The position numbers and the translations under genes are program-made. Below are positions 1 through 5,508 of a stretch of 5,851 nt of DNA, one piece after another (the first letter of the stretch is position 1; the number at the start of each line of letters is the position of its first letter). Origin of the DNA: a bacterium (GTDB lineage Bacteria > Bacillota > Clostridia > Christensenellales > CAG-138); the NCBI GenBank assembly GCA_029218485.1, contig JAQXRK010000049.1, forward strand, positions 1 through 5,851. The letters are read 5' to 3'. The notes under the pieces were generated by a model. The model was given only the letters and a program-made list of their open reading frames with translations, searched no databases and was not told the DNA's origin.

Positions 1-155
1 AGCAGCACGAGGTCGCCCATGACGCTGCGCTTGATCTCCTCATTGATCATGGCGTTGCCGCCGTATTTGACGACGACGATCCGCCCGGTATAGTTTTGAA
101 TGTATGGCAGCGCGTTGCAGAGCACCTCCGCCCGCTGCGCATTGGTCAGCAGCAT
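1..155 (-). CDS. argB: Acetylglutamate kinase, N-terminal part (cut by the window edge)
   Basis: This is the first 51 codons of an acetylglutamate kinase, which phosphorylates N-acetylglutamate with ATP in the second step of ornithine synthesis in the cytoplasm. The reading frame runs off the left edge. What is visible is a helix-like N-terminal stretch of about 25 residues followed by the beta strand and glycine-rich loop IVVVKYGGNAM (residues 26-36), the hallmark ATP-phosphate-binding start of the amino acid kinase fold, with Lys30 and Gly32-Gly33 as key residues. The ATG at 155-153 is preceded by AAGGAG (163-168) seven bases away, which fixes the start. The gene follows argJ after 20 bases, so the two are surely cotranscribed. 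In known families an N-terminal helix before the KYGGNAM core is typical of hexameric, arginine-inhibited enzymes and is absent from the arginine-insensitive E. coli form, so I infer feedback control at this step. Identity is near certain; completeness beyond the edge is unknown. Confidence 0.93.
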   Translation of the reverse strand, partial: MLLTNAQRAEVLCNALPYIQNYTGRIVVVKYGGNAMINEEIKRSVMGDLVL

Positions 156-175
156 GCCGCTTCTCCTTTCCCGCG

Positions 176-1390
176 TTACGTTCTGTAATCGCCGTTGATC
201 TTCACATAGTCATAGGTCAGGTCGCAGCCCCACGCCTCGGCGCACGCGCTGCCGTCCGACAGGTCGATCAGCACGTCGATCTCCTCCTCGGACAGGACCT
301 TCTTGGCCAGCTCCTCGGAGAACGGCACGCCGCGCCCCCGCTCGCACACGGCGACGCTGCCGGCCGGCGAGGCAAAGCGCACGGCCACGCCATCCACGTC
401 CACGTCCGCGCCGCTGTAGCCGATGGCGCAGAGCACGCGGCCCCAGTTGGCGTCGGCGCCGAACATGGCCGCCTTGAACAGGCTCGAGCAGATGACGCTC
501 TTGGCCACGGTGCGCGCGGCGCCGGCATCCTTTGCGCCGGTGACGCGGCAGGTGAGCAGCTTGCTCGCGCCCTCGCCGTCCTTGGCGATGGTGCGGCACA
601 GGTGCTTCGTCACGGCGGCGAGCGCGGCGCAGAACGCATCGTAATCGCTGCCGGGCGCCGCAATCATCGCGTTGCCCGCGAGGCCGTTTGCGAGGATGGA
701 GACCATGTCGTTGGTGGAGGTGTCGCCGTCCACGCTGATCATGTTGAACGAATCCTGCACATCGCTTGAGAGCGCCGCCTGCAGCATGATCGGGCTGATG
801 GCCGCATCCGTCGTCAGGAACACGAGCATGGTCGCCATGTTCGGGTGGATCATGCCGGAGCCCTTGGCAATGCCGCCGATCGTGCAGACCGCGCCGCCAG
901 CCTCGAACGACACGGCGATCTCCTTGACGAGCGTGTCGGTCGTCATGATCGCCTCGCCCGCGGCGGCGCTGCCGTCCTTCGAGAGCGCTTTGGCGAGCGC
1001 CGGCATGCCCGCGGCGATCGGCGCAAGGTCGAGCGGCTGCCCGATCACGCCGGTCGAGGCCACGATTACATCGTCCGCCGGAATGCCCGTATATTGGGAA
1101 ACGAGCGCGCACATCTCCTGCGCGACCGCTTCACCGCCGGGATTGCAGGTGTTGGCGTTGCCGCTGTTGCAGACGACGGCCTGCGCAAACCCGTTCATCA
1201 GGTGCGCTTTCGTCACGGCCAATGGCGCGCCCTTGACGAGATTTTTCGTGTACACCGCGGCCGCGGCGCACGGCTCCTCGCTCACGATCAGCGCCAGATC
1301 GCGCTTTGTCCGGTTCTTGCGGATGCCGCAGTGCACGCCCGCGGCGGTGAATCCCTTCGGCGCGCAAACGCCGCCCGATACCTGTTTCAT
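176..1390 (-). CDS. argJ: Bifunctional glutamate N-acetyltransferase / ornithine acetyltransferase
   Basis: This 404-residue protein is ArgJ. It transfers the acetyl group from N-acetylornithine to glutamate, closing the cyclic ornithine pathway; bifunctional members also use acetyl-CoA to start it. The precursor cleaves itself between an Ala and a Thr into alpha and beta chains. The cleavage motif MIHPNMATML is present at residues 180-189, predicting a cut between Ala186 and Thr187, with Thr187 as the catalytic nucleophile. Other family blocks are STGVIG (112-117, oxyanion-hole region), DGDTSTND (221-228), DGEGASK (271-277), GADANWGR (311-318) and the C-terminal KINGDYRT. Length is normal for the family (about 390-410) and no frame break is seen. 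The start ATG (1390-1388) has AGGGAG at 1397-1402 as a moderate ribosome binding site. It lies 118 bases after argC and 20 bases before argB. From sequence alone I cannot tell a bifunctional from a monofunctional (ornithine-only) enzyme, but no argA is visible here. Confidence 0.97.
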   Translation of the reverse strand: MKQVSGGVCAPKGFTAAGVHCGIRKNRTKRDLALIVSEEPCAAAAVYTKNLVKGAPLAVTKAHLMNGFAQAVVCNSGNANTCNPGGEAVAQEMCALVSQYTGIPADDVIVASTGVIGQPLDLAPIAAGMPALAKALSKDGSAAAGEAIMTTDTLVKEIAVSFEAGGAVCTIGGIAKGSGMIHPNMATMLVFLTTDAAISPIMLQAALSSDVQDSFNMISVDGDTSTNDMVSILANGLAGNAMIAAPGSDYDAFCAALAAVTKHLCRTIAKDGEGASKLLTCRVTGAKDAGAARTVAKSVICSSLFKAAMFGADANWGRVLCAIGYSGADVDVDGVAVRFASPAGSVAVCERGRGVPFSEELAKKVLSEEEIDVLIDLSDGSACAEAWGCDLTYDYVKINGDYRT

Positions 1391-1450
1391 TGCTCTCTCC
1401 CTCTGTTTTCCGTCATTGGCCCGCGCGCTCCTGCCGCAAGCCGCAAGGAA

Positions 1451-1470
1451 ATCCCCGCCGCGGCGGAGAT
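1451..1470 (-). other. GC-rich hairpin in the argC-argJ gap
   Basis: The 118-base gap between argC and argJ (1391-1508) is the only long spacer inside the operon. It holds a 20-base inverted repeat read on the minus strand as ATCTCCGC-CGCG-GCGGGGAT, giving an eight-pair stem (one G-U pair) with a four-base loop. It is followed by ATTTCCTTGC rather than a run of T, so it does not look like a full intrinsic terminator. It could be an mRNA stability or processing element, or could partially attenuate transcription into argJ and argB. No reading frame in the gap looks coding, and I see no convincing second promoter. Confidence 0.45.
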
Positions 1471-1508
1471 CCCGTCAAAATTCCAATCGATTGCCGGTCT
1501 GCGCGCGC

Positions 1509-2453
1509 CTACAGCGCCTCGCCCACCAGCAGGCCGCTGGTCTCCGGCGCGCCCAGCAGCAGGTTCATGCACTGGACGGCCGCGCCGGAAGCGCCCTTGC
1601 CGAGGTTGTCGTACAGCGCGTGGACGGCGAGCCGGTCGCCGCCGCCGGAAACGCAGAGCACCATGTCGTCCCGCCCGGAGAGGGCGTTTGCGCTCAGCAT
1701 GCCCTCGGCTGCCGGCGGGAGCACGTGCACGCACGCCGCGCCCGCATAGTGCGCTTCATACAGTTCGGTCAGCGCCCCGGCCGTCAGCGGCGCGCGAAGC
1801 TGGCCGATGTGCAGCGGGACGCTCACGAGCATGCCGCTGTAAAAATCGCCCACGATGGGGAAGAACACCGGCGGGCCGGACAGCCGGGACACGGCCTGCA
1901 TCTCGGCGAGGTGTTTGTGCCGCTGTGTCAGGCCGTAGATGCGCGGCGCGTCCAGCGCCTTCGGACGGTCCGCCGCCTCATACTCCGCGATCATCCGCTT
2001 GCCGCCGCCGCTGTAGCCGGTCAGCGACGTGCAGGAGAGCTGCGCGTCAGCCGACAGAACGCCGGCCTCCACGAGCGGCCGCACGATGGCCAGATACCCG
2101 CTCGCGTGGCAGCCCGGCACGGCGATGCGCGTGCCGGAGACGATCGCGCTGCGGTGCGCCTTCGTCAGCTCCGGAAACCCGTACGCCCAGCCGCTTGCGG
2201 TGCGGTGCGCGGTCGACGTATCGAGGATGCGCGTGTGCGGGTTTTCGACCATGGCGACCGCCTCGCGCGCCGCCGCGTCCGGCAGGCACAGGAACGCGAT
2301 GTCCGCGCTGTTGAGCAGCTCCCTGCGCGCGGCGGGATCCTTGCGCTTTTCGGGGTCGATGGTCATGAGCTCGATATCGCTGCGGCCCGGCAGGCGGCTG
2401 TGGATGCGCAGCCCGGTCGTGCCCTCGCTGCCGTCGATGAATACGCGGATCAT
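1509..2453 (-). CDS. argC: N-acetyl-gamma-glutamyl-phosphate reductase, short (type 2) form
   Basis: ArgC reduces N-acetylglutamyl phosphate to the semialdehyde with NADPH, the third step of ornithine synthesis. The protein has 314 residues, matching the short type 2 class (about 310) rather than the longer type 1 class of E. coli and Bacillus (about 340). Visible parts are the nucleotide-binding loop GSEGTTG (8-14), DTSTAHR (78-84), the catalytic cysteine in VPGCHASGY (Cys115), GYSGGGK (146-152), HKH (179-181, probably holding the active-site His) and the C-terminal DNLGKGASGAAVQCMN (282-297). The sequence after the cysteine, HAS, departs from the YPT usual as I recall it in this family. The frame is open upstream to 2576, but the ATG at 2453 is chosen because AAAGGAGG lies seven bases upstream and the protein then starts directly at the Rossmann strand MIRVFIDGSEG. 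Its ATG overlaps the argH stop as ATGA, implying translational coupling. Confidence 0.95.
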   Translation of the reverse strand: MIRVFIDGSEGTTGLRIHSRLPGRSDIELMTIDPEKRKDPAARRELLNSADIAFLCLPDAAAREAVAMVENPHTRILDTSTAHRTASGWAYGFPELTKAHRSAIVSGTRIAVPGCHASGYLAIVRPLVEAGVLSADAQLSCTSLTGYSGGGKRMIAEYEAADRPKALDAPRIYGLTQRHKHLAEMQAVSRLSGPPVFFPIVGDFYSGMLVSVPLHIGQLRAPLTAGALTELYEAHYAGAACVHVLPPAAEGMLSANALSGRDDMVLCVSGGGDRLAVHALYDNLGKGASGAAVQCMNLLLGAPETSGLLVGEAL

Positions 2454-3862
2454 GCCAAAACCTCCTTTGCTTCGGACGCGCCGGCCGCAATGCCGAGCTG
2501 TGCGCGCAGCGAAGCGATCTGCTTTTGCACGGAGGCGGGGGCGGTGCCGCCGTAGGAGCGGCGCTTTTCCACGCATGCGTCCAGATCGATGGCCTGATAG
2601 ACGTCCTCGTCAAAGCAGGGCGAAAACTCCCGGTAGACGGAGAGCGGCAACGCCTCGAGCGTCGTCCCCTCCTGTATGCAGCGGGCCACGAGCGCGCCAG
2701 TGATCTGGTACGCCGTGCGGAACGGCAGCCCCTTGCCGGTCAGATAGTCCGCGCAGTCCGTTGCGTTGATAAAGCCCGCGGAGGCGGCCTGGCGCATGCG
2801 GTCGGTGCGCACGCGCATGGTGGCGAGCATCGGCGTGAAGATCGTGAGGCACTGGCGCACGGTATCCACGCTGTCGAAGATCGGCTCCTTGTCCTCCTGC
2901 ATGTCCTTGTTGTAGGCGAGCGGCAGCCCCTTCATGACCGTCAAGAGCGACATGAGGTTGCCGTAGGCGCGGCCGGTCTTGCCGCGCACCAGCTCCGCGA
3001 CGTCCGGGTTCTTCTTCTGCGGCATGATGCTGGAGCCGGTGGCGTAGGCGTCGTCCAGCTCCACAAAGCGGAACTCCCACGAGCACCAGAGCACGATTTC
3101 CTCGGAAAAGCGCGACAGATGCATCATCAGCACCGCGAGGCAGGAGGCCAGCTCAAGCACAAAATCCCGGTCGGACACGCCGTCGAGGCTGTTCTCGCAT
3201 GCGCCGTCAAACCCCAGCGCCGCGGCCGTCATCTGCCGGTCGATCGGGAACGTGGTGCCCGCGAGCGCGCAGGAGCCGAGCGGCGAGACGGACATGCGCT
3301 TTTTGCAGTCGGCCAGCCGGTCCAGATCGCGCGTGAACATCTGGGCGTACGCCATCAGATGGTGGCCGAACGTGACGGGCTGCGCGCGCTGCAGGTGCGT
3401 ATAGCCGGGCAGGATGGCCGAGGCGTACGTCTCGGCCTGATCGAGCAGAACCCGGAGCAGTTCAAGCAGGAGCGCGCGCGTTTCATCGATCGCGGCGGAC
3501 AGATACAGCCGCAGGTCGAGCGCGACCTGATCGTTGCGGCTGCGCGCGGTGTGGAGCCGCTTGCCCGCATCGCCGATGCGCTTTGTCAGCTCCGCCTCGA
3601 CGAACATGTGGATATCCTCCGCCGACGGATCCGGCCGGAGGGCGCCGCTGTCGAGATCGTGCAGAATGCTCTCGAGCCCGGAACAGATGGCCTCGCCCTC
3701 AGCGGCGGACAGGATGCCCGTGGCGGCGAGCATGGCGGCATGGGCGAGCGATCCTTCGATATCCTGCCGGTACATGCGCGCATCGAACGGGATGGAGGAG
3801 TTGAAATCGTTGAGTTCTTTGGACAGCTCCTTGGAAAACCGTCCCGCCCACATTGCTTTCAT
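2450..3862 (-). CDS. argH: Argininosuccinate lyase
   Basis: ArgH splits argininosuccinate into arginine and fumarate, the last step of arginine synthesis, and works as a homotetramer in which each active site is built from several subunits. The 470-residue length is normal (about 455-475). Motifs in order are WAGRFSKE (5-12), TARSRNDQVA (105-114), GYTHLQRAQPV (153-163, with catalytic His156), and the fumarase/aspartase superfamily signature GSSIMPQKKNPD (276-287), whose mobile loop carries the catalytic serine (Ser277 or Ser278). The small C-terminal domain carries GKGLPFRTAY (376-385) and GGTAP (438-442). The start at 3862 is chosen over the in-frame ATG at 3853 because AAGGAG sits six bases before it. 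It follows argG after 10 bases and overlaps argC by four. All key residues are present, so I expect an active enzyme. Confidence 0.97.
   Translation of the reverse strand: MKAMWAGRFSKELSKELNDFNSSIPFDARMYRQDIEGSLAHAAMLAATGILSAAEGEAICSGLESILHDLDSGALRPDPSAEDIHMFVEAELTKRIGDAGKRLHTARSRNDQVALDLRLYLSAAIDETRALLLELLRVLLDQAETYASAILPGYTHLQRAQPVTFGHHLMAYAQMFTRDLDRLADCKKRMSVSPLGSCALAGTTFPIDRQMTAAALGFDGACENSLDGVSDRDFVLELASCLAVLMMHLSRFSEEIVLWCSWEFRFVELDDAYATGSSIMPQKKNPDVAELVRGKTGRAYGNLMSLLTVMKGLPLAYNKDMQEDKEPIFDSVDTVRQCLTIFTPMLATMRVRTDRMRQAASAGFINATDCADYLTGKGLPFRTAYQITGALVARCIQEGTTLEALPLSVYREFSPCFDEDVYQAIDLDACVEKRRSYGGTAPASVQKQIASLRAQLGIAAGASEAKEVLA
2461..2468 (-). promoter_or_regulatory. Ribosome binding site of argC, inside the end of argH
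   Basis: On the minus strand AAAGGAGG lies seven bases before the ATG at 2453. It is embedded in the last codons of argH (Lys-Glu-Val), whose TGA stop overlaps the argC ATG. This strong site decides the argC start over the longer open frame and fits translation of argC being coupled to argH. Confidence 0.85.
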
Positions 3863-3868
3863 GCCGCT

Positions 3869-3874
3869 CTCCTT
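3869..3874 (-). promoter_or_regulatory. Ribosome binding site of argH, overlapping the argG stop codon
   Basis: The minus strand reads TAAGGAG, in which the argG TAA stop (3875-3873) shares bases with the AAGGAG site of argH, six bases before the argH ATG at 3862. The arrangement decides the argH start and suggests a ribosome finishing argG helps load argH. Confidence 0.85.
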
Positions 3875-5099
3875 ACTTGAGCTTCTGCTGCTTTGCCAGC
3901 GCGTTCATGCGGATGGAGAGGCCGAACAGGTTGATGAAGCCCTCCGAATCCTTCTGGTCGTAGATGTGATCCTCGCCAAACGTGGCAAGCTCCTCAAAAT
4001 ACTGCGAGTACGGGGAGCTGACGCCGGCGTTGATGAGGTTGCCCTTGTACAGCTCGAGCGTGACATCGCCGGTGACATGCTCCTGCGTCTTCTCGATGAA
4101 CGCCGAGATGGCCTCGCGCAGCGGCGTGAACCACTTGCCGAAATAGGTCAGCTCCGCAAACTGCTCGGCCACGAGCGTCTTGTAGTGCAGCGTGTCGCGG
4201 TCGAGGCACAGCGTTTCGAGCACCTGATGCGCCCGGTACAGGATCGTGCCGCCGGGGGTTTCGTAGACGCCGCGCGACTTCATGCCCACGAGCCGGTTTT
4301 CCACGATGTCGACGAGGCCGATGCCATAGGCGCCGCCGAGCTCGTTGAGCTTTTCGATCATGGCGACGGGCGCGAGCTTTTCGCCGTTGACCGCCGTGGG
4401 GATGCCCTTTTCAAACGAGATCGTCACAAACGCGGAGGTGTCCGGCGCCTGCTTGGGCGACACGCCCATCTCGAGGAAGCCCTCCTTCTCATAGAGCGGC
4501 TGGTTTTTCGGATCCTCGAGGTCGAGCCCCTCGTGGGAGAGGTGCCAGAGGTTCTTATCCTTGGAGTAGTTCGTTTCCCGGTTGATCTTCAGCGGGATAT
4601 CGTGCGCCTCGGCATAGGCGATCTCCTCCTCGCGGGACTTGATGTCCCACTCGCGCCACGGCGCGATGATCGCCATCTCCGGCGCGAGCGCCTTGATGGC
4701 CAGCTCAAACCGCACCTGATCGTTGCCCTTGCCGGTGCAGCCGTGGCAGATGGCGTCCGCACCCTCGGCCTTGGCGATCTCCACGAGCCGCTTGGCGATG
4801 ACGGGCCGCGCGAGCGCGGTACCGAGCAGGTACTCCTTTTCATAGACCGCGCCGGCCTGAATGGCGGGATAGATATAATCCGTGACAAAGGCCTCCTTCA
4901 GGTCCTCGATGTACAGCTTGGAGGCGCCGGTCTTGAGCGCCTTCTCCTCGAGACCGTCCAGCTCCGAGCCCTGACCGACGTCACCGGAGACGGCAACGAC
5001 CTCGCAGTTGTCGTAGTTCTCCTTGAGCCACGGGATAATGATCGAGGTATCCAGACCGCCCGAATACGCCAGGACAACCTTTTTAATCTGCTTCTTCAT
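3873..5099 (-). CDS. argG: Argininosuccinate synthase
   Basis: ArgG joins citrulline and aspartate to form argininosuccinate, using ATP and releasing AMP and pyrophosphate. The protein of 408 residues has the usual length (about 400). The N-terminal nucleotide-binding domain opens with the PP-loop AYSGGLDTS (11-19) and continues with GDVGQG (39-44) and HGCTGKGNDQVRFE (119-132), which bind ATP and aspartate/citrulline. Further family blocks are YSKDKNLWHLSHEG (178-191), NRLVGMKSRGVYETPGG (268-284) and AGVSSPYS (358-365) in the synthetase/multimerisation domain. The frame is open upstream to 5264, but the ATG at 5099 is chosen: it has GGAGGTG just upstream, the protein begins right before the PP-loop strand, and the consensus promoter lies inside the longer frame. 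As the first gene of the operon it sits about 40 bases below the predicted transcript start, so its expression should follow the ARG-box-like operators there. Confidence 0.98.
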   Translation of the reverse strand: MKKQIKKVVLAYSGGLDTSIIIPWLKENYDNCEVVAVSGDVGQGSELDGLEEKALKTGASKLYIEDLKEAFVTDYIYPAIQAGAVYEKEYLLGTALARPVIAKRLVEIAKAEGADAICHGCTGKGNDQVRFELAIKALAPEMAIIAPWREWDIKSREEEIAYAEAHDIPLKINRETNYSKDKNLWHLSHEGLDLEDPKNQPLYEKEGFLEMGVSPKQAPDTSAFVTISFEKGIPTAVNGEKLAPVAMIEKLNELGGAYGIGLVDIVENRLVGMKSRGVYETPGGTILYRAHQVLETLCLDRDTLHYKTLVAEQFAELTYFGKWFTPLREAISAFIEKTQEHVTGDVTLELYKGNLINAGVSSPYSQYFEELATFGEDHIYDQKDSEGFINLFGLSIRMNALAKQQKLK

Positions 5100-5104
5100 A
5101 ACCG

Positions 5105-5111
5105 CACCTCC
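5105..5111 (-). promoter_or_regulatory. Ribosome binding site of argG
   Basis: The minus strand reads GGAGGTG followed by five bases and the ATG at 5099. It is the only strong site in this frame and rules out the in-frame ATG at 5126, which lies within the predicted leader but has no purine-rich site before it. Confidence 0.88.
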
Positions 5112-5130
5112 GCATAAAATAAGCATATTT

Positions 5131-5148
5131 GTTTTATAATTATGCATT
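5131..5148 (-). promoter_or_regulatory. Putative ARG box 2 (ArgR/AhrC operator) over the -10 and start
   Basis: The minus strand reads AATGCATAATTATAAAAC. Against the general ARG box core TGAAT-WWWW-ATTCA this matches 7 of 10 fixed bases and all four A/T positions. It overlaps the -10 hexamer and the predicted start point, where a bound ArgR/AhrC hexamer with arginine would block RNA polymerase. It shares TGCAT with the box at 5173-5190, 42 bases away. The call rests on motif resemblance and on the arginine genes downstream; no regulator gene is in the window. Confidence 0.6.
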
Positions 5149-5152
5149 ATAA
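5134..5152. repeat. Perfect 7-bp inverted repeat over the -10 region
   Basis: The plus strand reads TTATAAT-TATGC-ATTATAA, a perfect inverted repeat of seven bases with a five-base centre. One arm contains the TATAAT of the promoter and the other covers the predicted start of transcription. It overlaps ARG box 2 and is most simply read as part of the operator; a separate regulator binding here is possible. Confidence 0.75.
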
Positions 5153-5174
5153 GCACAAAATTGGCGGTTGTCAA
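5146..5174 (-). promoter_or_regulatory. Consensus sigma-A promoter of the arg operon
   Basis: The minus strand carries TTGACA (5174-5169), exactly 17 bases, then TATAAT (5151-5146): both hexamers and the spacing match the sigma-70/sigma-A consensus perfectly. The region upstream of -35 is rich in A and T (for example ATAAAAAT at 5185-5178), which may act as an UP element. Transcription should start near 5140, giving an argG leader of about 41 bases, too short for a T-box or a leader-peptide attenuator. Such a strong promoter in front of a biosynthetic operon makes sense only if repressed, consistent with the operator-like sites around it. Confidence 0.92.
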
Positions 5175-5190
5175 GGTATTTTTATGCATA
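5173..5190 (-). promoter_or_regulatory. Putative ARG box 1 (ArgR/AhrC operator) upstream of and touching -35
   Basis: The minus strand reads TATGCATAAAAATACCTT. It resembles the Bacillus AhrC consensus CATGAATAAAAATKCAAK, sharing the central ATAAAAAT block and the ATG at positions 2-4, and matches 7 of 10 fixed bases of the ARG box core. It includes most of a perfect 10-bp palindrome TTATGCATAA (5182-5191) and ends inside the -35 hexamer. Its start is 42 bases, four helical turns, from that of box 2, which would place both boxes on the same DNA face. Confidence 0.6.
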
Positions 5191-5218
5191 AAGGAGTAAA
5201 AATCGACAGTGCGGGCAC

Positions 5219-5257
5219 AAAAAAGAGCAGCCGCATGCGGTGCGCATACGGCTGCTC
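5219..5257 (-). terminator. Intrinsic terminator upstream of the arg operon
   Basis: On the minus strand GAGCAGCCG pairs with CGGCTGCTC (nine perfect pairs), followed after one mismatch by five inner pairs and a three-base loop, then TTTTTT at 5224-5219. The opposite strand has no T run after the stem, so it works in the minus direction only. It ends transcription arriving from the metallophosphoesterase gene on the right and insulates the arg promoter, whose -35 begins about 45 bases further on. Confidence 0.9.
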
Positions 5258-5300
5258 CGGGCATAACGGCTGCTCACGGGCATACGGATGGTTCTCCGGG
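5245..5300. repeat. Three imperfect tandem repeats of about 17-20 bp beside the terminator
   Basis: The plus strand reads CATACGGCTGCTCCGGG (5245-5261), CATAACGGCTGCTCACGGG (5262-5280) and CATACGGATGGTTCTCCGGG (5281-5300). The first unit contains one arm of the terminator stem, and the second carries another copy of the same arm (CGGCTGCTC, 5267-5275). The arrangement suggests local duplication of the terminator arm followed by drift. Confidence 0.75.
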
Positions 5301-5322
5301 GGACGGGTGGGCGCGGGCGAGA

Positions 5323-5474
5323 CGCTGCCTGATGAATATGGAATTTGGGGGGCGGGCGCTGTGAAGCGCTGCCTGATACGAAAGCCGGCGGGATGGGTGT
5401 GGGACGAGACGATTACGAAAACCGGGGGATGCGGACGGGGCTGTGCAGCGTTATCCGGCGGTTACGAAAACCGG
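5323..5474. repeat. Short dispersed direct repeats in the non-coding gap
   Basis: The 251 bases between the terminator and the upstream gene (5258-5508) hold no reading frame I can support. They contain TACGAAARCCG three times on the plus strand (5377-5387, 5414-5424, 5463-5473), the latter two inside a perfect 13-base repeat TTACGAAAACCGG, plus CGCTGCCTGAT twice (5323-5333 and 5367-5377). Spacing is irregular (37-49 bases), so this is not a CRISPR array. It may be degraded repeat-element or former coding sequence. Confidence 0.6.
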
Positions 5475-5508
5475 ACGCTGCATCTCTGGGCGGTGGCGCG
5501 GCGAAGCG

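Noticed and set aside
1451..1470. The argC-argJ hairpin as an intrinsic terminator
   Set aside because: The stem is followed by ATTTCCTTGC, not a run of T, and argJ and argB downstream belong to the same pathway with no clear promoter of their own.
672..2555. A 627-residue open frame on the plus strand, antisense to argJ and argC
   Set aside because: It is a by-product of GC-rich codon use on the opposite strand. It crosses two genes and their spacer, is rich in Arg/Ala/Pro with no recognisable domain, and has no ribosome binding site I can see. The minus-strand genes are unmistakable.
2454..2576. N-terminal extension of argC by 41 residues
   Set aside because: The extension is only argH read in another frame. 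A strong ribosome binding site and the start of the Rossmann fold both point to the ATG at 2453.
2525..5117. Long plus-strand open frames antisense to argH and argG (2525-3880 and 3534-5117)
   Set aside because: They lie opposite well-conserved enzymes with complete catalytic motifs, overlap each other, and their compositions are what the reverse complement of those genes gives.
5100..5140. A riboswitch, T-box or leader-peptide attenuator before argG
   Set aside because: The predicted leader is only about 41 bases, has no T-box sequence or run of Arg codons, and has no terminator between the promoter and argG.
5100..5264. Longer argG reaching to 5264, or a start at the in-frame ATG at 5126
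   Set aside because: The longer frame would run through the terminator stem and the consensus promoter. The ATG at 5126 has no ribosome binding site, while GGAGGTG precedes the ATG at 5099, where the conserved protein begins.
5323..5474. A possible CRISPR array in the repeated region
   Set aside because: Repeats are only 11-13 bases, differ from each other, have unequal spacing, and there are no cas genes in view.
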